Source of the DNA: JACKHO01 sp041398745
GTDB taxonomy: Bacteria > Planctomycetota > Planctomycetia > Planctomycetales > Planctomycetaceae
Assembly: GCA_041398745.1 (NCBI GenBank)
Contig: JAWKUB010000007.1
Coordinates: 372,001 to 436,000, forward strand
Length of the DNA stretch: 64,000 nucleotides
Reading direction: 5' to 3'
Positions 39,389-46,665 of this stretch are shown here, one piece after another. The stretch's first letter is position 1, and each line of letters starts with the position of its first letter. The notes below the pieces were generated by a model. It was not told the DNA's origin. It searched no databases and worked only from the letters and a program-made list of their open reading frames with translations. The translations under genes and the position numbers were made by a program.

Positions 39389-40207
39389 ATGGCACGCCAC
39401 GACGACGACTACGATGATGATTACGACGACCAACCACGGCGGCGGAGACGACGCTCAGGCGGTGGCGGCGGCTCTACGGGTATGATTTGGGTTATTGTGG
39501 GAGTGAGCCTGCTGGGAGTGTTCGTCGTTTGTGGCGGCATCATGGCAGCGCTGCTCCTTCCCGCTGTCCAGCAGGCGAGAGAAGCCGCCCGGACTTCGCA
39601 GTCGAAAAACAATCTCAAGCAAATTGGATTGGCTCTGTACAATTACCACGACGTGTATGGAACGTTACCGCCAGGCAGTATTGAACAAGAAGACGGAACC
39701 GTGTCTCTCTCATGGCAGGGGAGCATTTTGCCGTATGTCGACCAGGACCCACTTTTCAACCAAATCGAAATGGGAGCCGACTGGAATGGCCCCGAGAACC
39801 ATATGGTCCGTTCGACAGTCGTACCGGTTTATCTCAACCCCTCAGTTGCGGAAGTAATGGCCCCTGATGGGCTGCCTGCGTCACACTATGCGGGAAACAT
39901 CAATATCTTCCTGAGGAATCGAGGATTACGTTTTCGCGAGATTACCGACGGCTTATCGAACACCATTATCGTGGGGGAAGTCACGACCGGACTGAAGTCG
40001 TGGGGAGACCCCACCAATTTGCGCGATCCGGCAGATGGTCTGGGTGACACCCCCCAGCAATTCGGCCTCCGACGTCGACCGTCAGGCGCTGGCGCGCAAT
40101 TCTTAATGGCAGACGGTGCCGTTCGGTTTATTTCGCAAGAGGCCGACCCCGAAGTGCTCAAGGCCCTCAGCACGCCAGATGGTGGTGAAATTGTTGGCGA
40201 GTTCTAA
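39389..40207 (+). CDS. DUF1559 pilin-like protein, tandem copy 1
   Basis: The 272-residue protein starts with an Asp/Tyr tail (ARHDDDYDDDYDDQ), an Arg-rich stretch and a Gly-rich hinge, then one membrane helix (GMIWVIVGVSLLGVFVVCGG) leading straight into the DUF1559 core ALLLPAVQQAREAARTSQSK and NNLKQIGLALYNYHDVYGTL. The C-terminal part has DGLPASHYAGNINIF, DGLSNTIIVGEVTTGLKSWG and QFLMADGAVRFISQEADPEV; the usual His of H-X9-DG is absent. The helix plus adjacent domain resembles a prepilin whose short leader is replaced by a charged cytoplasmic tail. The next gene, 50 bases downstream, is a close paralogue. Confidence 0.85.
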   Translation: MARHDDDYDDDYDDQPRRRRRRSGGGGGSTGMIWVIVGVSLLGVFVVCGGIMAALLLPAVQQAREAARTSQSKNNLKQIGLALYNYHDVYGTLPPGSIEQEDGTVSLSWQGSILPYVDQDPLFNQIEMGADWNGPENHMVRSTVVPVYLNPSVAEVMAPDGLPASHYAGNINIFLRNRGLRFREITDGLSNTIIVGEVTTGLKSWGDPTNLRDPADGLGDTPQQFGLRRRPSGAGAQFLMADGAVRFISQEADPEVLKALSTPDGGEIVGEF

Positions 40208-40257
40208 CTGCTCGTACACGACGTTTTTCATAACCCAATTCTACCGGAAGCATAGCA

Positions 40258-41091
40258 ATGGCACGCAACGACGACGATTACGATGATGACTATGACGACC
40301 GACCACGACGAAAGAAGAAGGGACGCCGTCGTTCCGGAGGTGGCGGGGGAAGTGGATCGTCTGGAATGCTCTGGATTATTGTTGCGGCAGCAGCATTTGG
40401 CTGTCTCGTCCTCTGCGGTGGCGTGGGAGTCCTACTGTTCCTCCCCGCCGTGAATGAAGCACGTAACGCAGCGCGTTCAGCGGAATCTCGTAACAACCTC
40501 AAACAAGTCGGACTGGCACTGCACAATTACCACGACACTTACAATTCATTCCCACCAGGCAGTGTCGTCAAAGAAGACGGCACCGTTTCGCTCGCATGGC
40601 AGGCAAGCATTTTGCCTTTCCTGGAACAGAATGCCTTATTCGATCAAATCGAAATGGGGGCGGACTGGAATGGACTCGAAAACATGTCGGTCCGGTCCAC
40701 AGCTGTTCCGGTTTATTTGAATCCGACTCAGTCGGACATCATGGCACAAGACGGACTTCCCGCCTCACACTACGCCGGCAACGTAAACATGTTTCTCGAA
40801 AACAAGTGCCTGAGAATTCGCGATATCGTCGATGGCACTTCCAACACAGTCATTGTCGGAGAGGTGACAACCGGATTGAAGTCCTGGGGTGATCCCACAA
40901 ACCTGCGCGATCCTGCTGCAGGTTTAGGTGCTACGCCAAACCAGTTCGGATTGACTCGTGCGGCAGAGGGAGAAGGAGCACAATTCCTGTTCGTGGACGG
41001 CTCAGTTCAATTTATTGATCAGAACATCGACCCAGAGGTCCTCAGCGCGTTGGCTACCCCTGACGGCGGCGAGGCAATTGACTCTTTTTAG
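40258..41091 (+). CDS. DUF1559 pilin-like protein, tandem copy 2
   Basis: The 277-residue protein has the same order as the preceding one: ARNDDDYDDDYDDRP, a Lys/Arg stretch (RRKKKGRRR), a Gly-rich hinge, a helix (GMLWIIVAAAAFGCLVLCGG), NNLKQVGLALHNYHDTYNSF and DGTSNTVIVGEVTTGLKSWG. Again the His of H-X9-DG is missing (GAQFLFVDGSVQFI). The two copies clearly arose by tandem duplication and probably form one operon. The stop is 6 bases from the end of a converging zinc-ribbon/DUF1559-like gene. Confidence 0.85.
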   Translation: MARNDDDYDDDYDDRPRRKKKGRRRSGGGGGSGSSGMLWIIVAAAAFGCLVLCGGVGVLLFLPAVNEARNAARSAESRNNLKQVGLALHNYHDTYNSFPPGSVVKEDGTVSLAWQASILPFLEQNALFDQIEMGADWNGLENMSVRSTAVPVYLNPTQSDIMAQDGLPASHYAGNVNMFLENKCLRIRDIVDGTSNTVIVGEVTTGLKSWGDPTNLRDPAAGLGATPNQFGLTRAAEGEGAQFLFVDGSVQFIDQNIDPEVLSALATPDGGEAIDSF

Positions 41092-41097
41092 AGTCGC

Positions 41098-42525
41098 CTA
41101 CCTCGGCTTCAACCGCACTCCAAACTCGTCACTGAAGTCAGCGGCGAGTTGGGCGGGTTCGATGAGTTCTTCCAGCAGTTCGGCCAGAGACACATTCTCC
41201 AACGAATGTTGTTGCTGTTCATTGAGGGCTTCCTCAGGAACGGCGCTGACGTCGATGGGGAGTGCTGAGAGCTCGCTCCACTGTACGAGCAAAGTCCGCA
41301 ACGTCAGCGGACGCGTTTGTTCAAACCGCACCAGTTTCTGGGCGACGGCCTTTTCCACATTGAACGGCGGTGGATTGGGGGCCAACTCAACGAGAATGGG
41401 AACATCGTCCGGACCGGCAACGGGTTCTGGTGACATGCCTGGTTGCTGAACATTTTCCATGACCAATGGATCGCCCGGGAAAGTGGGATCCAGTGGTGTG
41501 CCGTCGGCCATTGCCGCCAGGCGACGAAGAATCACCGGCTCCGTTTCCGAAGTGAGAAACCGGACCGATCCATCTGCCAGCAACACGAACATTCCATCCT
41601 GTTGACCTGTGCCGAGACCATCAGGGCCGTTGATGTACGGTTCCTTCGTCAAGGCCCGCATGGTGGCATTTCCCGGCGCAGCCCAGGAGCCGAGTTGGTT
41701 CTGTACACCAACAATCATCAGCGTATTTGCCAGTCCGTCACGCACATCCTGCAAACGGGTTTGTCGACGACGACCGAAAATCCCGGCGCGAGGATGCTGA
41801 ACCGCAAGATCCGGTGCATCGGCCCCCACCCCGGCAACGCCCGCGAAGTGACTGGCAGGCAGCCCGTCGTCTCCGACGAGCTTCGGGATTTCCGGATTCT
41901 GGAACTGCGCCACACGCCGCCGCACGAAGGCATCATTCACAGGATCATTCCAGGGGCGTTCCTCGCGAAAGGCGGGAGCGCCGACTTTGGACTTTTCCAG
42001 CTCACCAAGCCAGCTTAAATTCTGTGACTCACCAATGGGGTAACTGCCATGCTGGTTTGTGTACTTGAGCAACTCGGCGTACAGGGCATCGAGCCGCTCT
42101 TCGGCCGGACTCTTCTTCGGTTGGTCAGGATGGGTGTCCTCAACGACTACAACGTCTTCGTCAGCACCATTTGATGTCCCGGTCGGTTCCGGTGGTGCAG
42201 GTTCGACAACGCCCTCCTCCTGAACAACAGGGGTGTCCGCTGCCTTGGGCCAGAACATCCAGATGGCGAGTAATACCATCACCAACGCGGCACCACCCCA
42301 GACGAGTTGGGTGATACGGGAGCCGCTTGGTGCCGGAATTTGCAGACTGTCATTTGGCGTGGCAGCACTTACCGGCGGTGCCGCGGGAACACCAATGAGC
42401 TTATTCCCCTCCTCTTTAATGAGTACCGGGCTTTTGCAGTCGGGGCAGTCCACCATCCTGTCGCGCCAGGATCGATCCTTCAGGCGCAATTTCGCGGAAC
42501 AATGAGGACAGGGAAACTCGTACAT
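41098..42525 (-). CDS. Zinc-ribbon membrane protein with DUF1559-like and STN-like domains
   Basis: The 475-residue protein starts with a zinc ribbon (FPCPHCSAKL, Cys pairs at 6/9 and about 28/31), then a linker, a membrane segment at about 70-90 (VWGGAALVMVLLAIWMFWP) and an acidic linker. Residues 145-345 align with the C-terminal half of DUF1559 proteins (DGLPASHFAGVAGVG, VRDGLANTLMIVGVQNQLGS, FVLLADGSVRFLTSETEPVI) but the pilin-type N-terminal helix is absent. The last 85 residues (PLTLRTLLVQWSELSALPID, NVSLAELLEELIEPAQLAAD) resemble an STN/secretin-type module. So one polypeptide combines domains found in separate genes elsewhere in the window. Confidence 0.7.
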   Translation of the reverse strand: MYEFPCPHCSAKLRLKDRSWRDRMVDCPDCKSPVLIKEEGNKLIGVPAAPPVSAATPNDSLQIPAPSGSRITQLVWGGAALVMVLLAIWMFWPKAADTPVVQEEGVVEPAPPEPTGTSNGADEDVVVVEDTHPDQPKKSPAEERLDALYAELLKYTNQHGSYPIGESQNLSWLGELEKSKVGAPAFREERPWNDPVNDAFVRRRVAQFQNPEIPKLVGDDGLPASHFAGVAGVGADAPDLAVQHPRAGIFGRRRQTRLQDVRDGLANTLMIVGVQNQLGSWAAPGNATMRALTKEPYINGPDGLGTGQQDGMFVLLADGSVRFLTSETEPVILRRLAAMADGTPLDPTFPGDPLVMENVQQPGMSPEPVAGPDDVPILVELAPNPPPFNVEKAVAQKLVRFEQTRPLTLRTLLVQWSELSALPIDVSAVPEEALNEQQQHSLENVSLAELLEELIEPAQLAADFSDEFGVRLKPR

Positions 42526-42754
42526 AATGAGGAAAATCTTCGACGTCTGCTTCTTATTCTATTCGGCACATCAGGGCGATTCTCACCCGTAATTCGCAGC
42601 TCTCACTTCTTTCTGTGGGCGACATCAACCGGCCAAAAATGCCGCTACCCCATGTCGACATTCCTTCTGGCCGGTTGTTCTTTGATTTCGGCAACGTAGA
42701 ATGCCTCAGCATCTCCACAGATATTAAACGGAAACAAAAGGCTCGTTTGTACCA

Positions 42755-43204
42755 GTGCCGGACATCATTACGCTCGACGAACTGCTCGAAGAATTCGAAT
42801 ACCTGCCGGACTGGGAAGACCGCTGTGATTTTCTCATCGACCTCGGTATGGAACTCCCAAAGCTCGATGAGAACGAGAAAACGGAAGCCAACCGCGTACA
42901 CGGCTGTCAGAGCAACGTCTGGCTGGTGAATGAGTTAGAAGAATTGGGCGGCAACACTGTACTCCGCATTCGGGCCAACAGCGACGCCATGATTGTCAAC
43001 GGCCTCATTACCATTCTGCTGGCAATTTACGACGGCAAAACGCCGCGCGAAGTGCTCGACATCAATGCCGCTGACATATTCTCACAGTTGCATTTGGACC
43101 GGCATTTGAGTTCGCAGCGCAAGAACGGATTGTCAGGAATGGTGCAGCGCGTGCGTCAACTGGCCGCTTCCGCGCTGGTTGAACTCGAAGGCGAAACGAC
43201 ATAA
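42755..43204 (+). CDS. sufE: SufE family Fe-S assembly sulfur acceptor
   Basis: The 149-residue cytosolic protein matches SufE: IITLDELLEEFEYLPDWEDR, then the sulfur-accepting Cys at position 51 in NRVHGCQSNVWL, then RANSDAMIVNGLITILLAIY and ADIFSQLHLDRHLSSQRKNG. SufE takes persulfide from a cysteine desulfurase (SufS or CsdA). No suf genes are adjacent. The start is GTG with no obvious Shine-Dalgarno sequence; no better in-frame start exists. Confidence 0.9.
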   Translation: MPDIITLDELLEEFEYLPDWEDRCDFLIDLGMELPKLDENEKTEANRVHGCQSNVWLVNELEELGGNTVLRIRANSDAMIVNGLITILLAIYDGKTPREVLDINAADIFSQLHLDRHLSSQRKNGLSGMVQRVRQLAASALVELEGETT

Positions 43205-43294
43205 CGTCAGAAAATTCCTGCTGCCTGCCCTGAGACGTTGTGATATGCTCGCTGGATAGCGATTCCCTCAAAGAGTCGCAACCAGGAGAGTGTC

Positions 43295-44365
43295 ATGACC
43301 ACAGCATCTGAGCCGGCGAAACCGCAGCTTCGCTCCTCGGGAATTATTGACTGGCTGGGTCCCCACTTGCGCTGGATTACGGTTCCAAGCTGGGTACTGT
43401 CTCTCATCATCCACGCCATTTTCATCACGATTCTGATTGTCGTGTCACAAATGCCGAGTTGTCGGGGCGACTTCGGCGGCGACGGTGGCGAGAGCTTTCG
43501 CAAAGTCGGCATTCGAAAACGCGGCGAAGAAAACAAAGCCAACGAAGTCGAAGCGGAACAACCCTCGGAAGAAACGCTCCCGGCAGTCAGTTCGCCCGTC
43601 GTCACAACGAGCGCCATTCCCGATCAGCCGCCCATTCCGCTCCCGTTGCCCGCAATTCAATCTCCCTCCATGCCACTGGTAGGTGCGGGGCCGCCGCCCC
43701 AGTTCGATGCCACGCAATTCTCCAGCGTCATTCAGCCCTCACAAATTGTTTCGGGCGGAGCCCCACCAAGTGGTGGCCCGAATGATGGAAGCGATACGAA
43801 CTCGACGTCGTTCCTGGGCGTGTCAGATCGAGGCCGTTCGTTCGTGTACATCATCGACCGCTCATCCAGTATGGAAGATGACGGTCGACTCCGAGCCGCG
43901 AAAATGGAACTGCTCTCAAGCCTGCAGCAGCTCGATGAGTCTCAGCAGTTTCAAATTATTTTCTACAACGCCAAGTTCACCGTGCTGCAGCCCCGGTCGG
44001 ACAAGTTCAACCTGTTCTTTGGGACCGATGCACAGCGGCTCCAGGTCGTCGAGCAGCTTCGAGAAATCACACCCGAAGGCGGCACCCTGCACTTCCCCGC
44101 CGTCATGCGGGCACTCAAGTTTCGGCCCGACGTCATTTTCCTTCTGACAGACGGAGACCCCAATTCCGCTTTGACTCGCAGTGAAATGGAAGAAATTCGC
44201 ATTGAGAACGGCGGCGGAACTCACATCCACTGTATTGAATTTGGCAAGGGCTCCGTTTCCGTGAATGGCAGGTCCGCCAAAGAAGGAAACTTCCTCGACA
44301 AACTGGCCCAGCAGAATGGCGGCCAGTATGTGTACCGAAATGTTGTGGACCTCAGTAGTTTCTGA
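43295..44365 (+). CDS. Membrane-anchored von Willebrand factor A (VWA) domain protein
   Basis: The 356-residue protein has a short cytoplasmic N-terminus, one membrane helix (WVLSLIIHAIFITILIVVSQ), a Pro-rich linker (residues 85-170) and a VWA domain from about 183 to the end. The MIDAS metal motif DRSSSM (D-x-S-x-S) follows RSFVYII, the conserved Thr may lie in EITPEGGT and the late Asp in VIFLLTDGDP. VWA domains bind protein ligands through a divalent metal. An AGGAGA ribosome site precedes the ATG. It is close to sufE on the same strand but a functional link is unlikely. Confidence 0.85.
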   Translation: MTTASEPAKPQLRSSGIIDWLGPHLRWITVPSWVLSLIIHAIFITILIVVSQMPSCRGDFGGDGGESFRKVGIRKRGEENKANEVEAEQPSEETLPAVSSPVVTTSAIPDQPPIPLPLPAIQSPSMPLVGAGPPPQFDATQFSSVIQPSQIVSGGAPPSGGPNDGSDTNSTSFLGVSDRGRSFVYIIDRSSSMEDDGRLRAAKMELLSSLQQLDESQQFQIIFYNAKFTVLQPRSDKFNLFFGTDAQRLQVVEQLREITPEGGTLHFPAVMRALKFRPDVIFLLTDGDPNSALTRSEMEEIRIENGGGTHIHCIEFGKGSVSVNGRSAKEGNFLDKLAQQNGGQYVYRNVVDLSSF

Positions 44366-44400
44366 TGGATTTCTCCAGGCAGCATTTTGTCTACCCCAAA

Positions 44401-44468
44401 AATGTCAGGTGGCACAGACATTCCTGTCAGTGAATTCAGGTCACATCTGAAGTGGTGCACCTGACATT
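44401..44468. repeat. 68-bp inverted-repeat element sharing a 21-bp motif with 60979-60999
   Basis: AATGTCAGGTG (44401-44411) and CACCTGACATT (44458-44468) are perfect inverted repeats. 44408-44428, containing GGCACAGACATTCCTGTC, matches the complement of 60979-60999 at all 21 positions. The rest of the gap 44366-44638 shows no supported gene. Confidence 0.65.
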
Positions 44469-44638
44469 TTGCGATAGTCAGTGCTACAGGGCGGATCGCA
44501 AATCGTTGCCGGAACTGCGCAAACCATGATCAAGAAGGTCCAGGAGTACCTGACTGATGCCAAATCATTCTACGGTCAAAGTCCCCGCAGCATTCCGGTT
44601 TGCTCTGGTCCGGCCTACATGCTTTGCGCCACGACGAA

Positions 44639-46528
44639 CTACTTTGCCTGCTCGATGACGAGCGTTTCATACAACTTCGGTGAGTCGATTTCCTGCACCG
44701 TTCCGTCTGGCCAGTGAATGGAAAGACTTTTGGCGGCTTGTTGGCCAAGTCCAAACGTCACAGGCAATTCAACCTGAGACAAATAACTTCGGGTGGGACT
44801 GACCATGCGGCTGAGCACCGTGCCATCGTCCAATTTCAGCAGCAACGTGGCGCCAATGGCATCACGAGCAGTCGTTGTCCCATTCCCCCGCAGCTTCACG
44901 CGCAGCCAGTTGTTGCCTGCCGCCAGGTTGTTTCTCAGCAGTCGCGGACGCTGTCCCGTTGCCGCAATCAGGAGGTCAAGGTCACCATCACCGTCGATGT
45001 CGGCATAACTGGCACCCCGTCCAACCATCGGCTTCGCAAATTCATCACCCACCTCTTTGGATGTGAGTGGAACAAACTCGGTATCGGAACTGGGGCCGGC
45101 ATTCCAGAACAATTGCGGCGCCTGTTCATATGTTTGACTCGCCTGCACCTTCGAGATGTCCTCCTCCAGGTGACCATTCGAGTGGAACAAGTCCTGCCAG
45201 CCATCCAGGTCGGCATCAAGGAACAGAATACCGAAAGTCAGGAACAACCGTGTGGAAGGACCAATCCCGGCAGCAACGGCTTCGTCGACAAACTGCGTCG
45301 AATCCGGCAGTGAGCAGTAGTAAGCACTCATTTCATTGGAGAAATTTCCGATGACAACCCCGCGGCAGGCAGGATCGTTTCGGGCACACGCGACATCAAT
45401 TCCCATTGCGCCACGAGCAGCGCCATTCGTGTCATACGCGATTCCACTGAGCGCTGCGATTTCCTCGAAAGTTCCATCTCCCTTGTTACGAAAGAGGAAG
45501 TTTTGAACGGTATCGTTGGTCACCACAACATCGATCCAGTCGTCTCCATCGAAATCGCAGAACGCCAGTCCCAACGATTTGCCAGTCGCTGCACCAGTAA
45601 CGGAATTGGTGAGATGCAACCCAGCAGCCTCGGAGACATCGGCGAAGGTTCCGTCTCCTTGGTTTCGGTAGAGACAACAAAAAGCACCACCAAACACCTG
45701 GGGACGTCCGTAGGCCCGGCCGCCGCCGGTCAACGTAAAGTTTTGTTTCACATCGAACTCACGCGACCAATCGAGATAGTTGCATACCCACAAATCGAGG
45801 TCACCGTCTCGGTCGAAGTCGAACCATCCACAACTTGTCCCCCAGTCACCAGGGCGACCGCTGACACCAGCGTCCTTGGTAATGTCGACAAAAACCCCAC
45901 CATCATTTCGAAAGAGGTGATTCGCGCCTTTGCCGCCACTTGGCCTTTCGCTGCTCAGGTTTTCCGAGACTGCCGTGACATATAAGTCGGGGTCTCCATC
46001 GTTATCGAAATCGCCGACGGCACAACCCTGTCCGTAGAACGACACACCAAGTCCCGCTTTGGCTGTGACGTCCGTGAATGCTCCGGTTCCGTCGTTTTCG
46101 TACAGTGCCATCGTCGACGCGGGACTCTTACCATTCCATGTCCAGGTCTTCGAATTGACCAGGAAGATGTCCTGATCACCGTCGCTGTCGTAGTCAAAGA
46201 AGGCGCAGCCTCCACCCATTGTTTCGGGCAGCAGCTTCTCAACATCTGCGCCGTTTTCGTGAACGAACTGAATCCCCGATTTCTCGGTGATGTCCTCGAA
46301 CGGAATTTTGGGTAGAGGCTTCTCCAGCGGCGCGCGTACCGTCGGTAAATCGACGTCTGCAAGTGGCGCGTCGACCACTGGTTTTTGCTGGAGCCATAAG
46401 TATGCGCCAACTCCAAGAGCGACAAAGGCAACGGCTGCCAGGCCAATCCCCGAGTACCACAGCGCTACGCCAATGACAGTGTCATCCCGTTCGATGTCCA
46501 AATCTTCGTCGTCGTATTTTTTATCCAT
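44639..46528 (-). CDS. CRTAC1-type FG-GAP/VCBS repeat protein with ASPIC/UnbV C-terminus
   Basis: ATG 46528 (MDKKYDDEDLDIERDD) is preferred over an ORF start 32 codons upstream and gives 629 residues. One membrane helix near 30-50 (GLAAVAFVALGVGAYLWL) anchors a long outer domain. At least six FG-GAP/VCBS calcium-type repeats are visible: FDYDSDGDQDIFLVN, GDFDNDGDPDLYVTA, FDFDRDGDLDLWVCN, CDFDGDDWIDVVVTN, LDADLDGWQDLFHSN and ADIDGDGDLDLLIA, forming a beta-propeller. The C-terminus is ASPIC/UnbV (NNWLRVKLRGNGTTTARDAI, HWPDGTVQEID). It lies 137 bases downstream of the multihaem/TPR gene and probably works with it. Confidence 0.85.
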   Translation of the reverse strand: MDKKYDDEDLDIERDDTVIGVALWYSGIGLAAVAFVALGVGAYLWLQQKPVVDAPLADVDLPTVRAPLEKPLPKIPFEDITEKSGIQFVHENGADVEKLLPETMGGGCAFFDYDSDGDQDIFLVNSKTWTWNGKSPASTMALYENDGTGAFTDVTAKAGLGVSFYGQGCAVGDFDNDGDPDLYVTAVSENLSSERPSGGKGANHLFRNDGGVFVDITKDAGVSGRPGDWGTSCGWFDFDRDGDLDLWVCNYLDWSREFDVKQNFTLTGGGRAYGRPQVFGGAFCCLYRNQGDGTFADVSEAAGLHLTNSVTGAATGKSLGLAFCDFDGDDWIDVVVTNDTVQNFLFRNKGDGTFEEIAALSGIAYDTNGAARGAMGIDVACARNDPACRGVVIGNFSNEMSAYYCSLPDSTQFVDEAVAAGIGPSTRLFLTFGILFLDADLDGWQDLFHSNGHLEEDISKVQASQTYEQAPQLFWNAGPSSDTEFVPLTSKEVGDEFAKPMVGRGASYADIDGDGDLDLLIAATGQRPRLLRNNLAAGNNWLRVKLRGNGTTTARDAIGATLLLKLDDGTVLSRMVSPTRSYLSQVELPVTFGLGQQAAKSLSIHWPDGTVQEIDSPKLYETLVIEQAK

Positions 46529-46665
46529 GAGACTGTTCCCAGGTTGAGTTTCTGGAGCAAGTGCCCCCTCATTCGCCTGCCTCAACGGTTCGCACAAGTG
46601 CTTCACCTGGCGACCGAGAGGCAAGACGTTAATAACAGTTCTGTTGATGCCGTTACTTCATCGGA

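Noticed and set aside
42626..42677. 10-bp inverted repeat CAACCGGCCA / TGGCCGGTTG before sufE
   Set aside because: The 32-base loop and lack of a T-run make it weak as a terminator, and no regulator or ligand motif was recognised.
44481..44717. 78-codon plus-strand frame after the VWA gene
   Set aside because: It overlaps the end of the CRTAC1 gene, has no motifs and no ribosome site.
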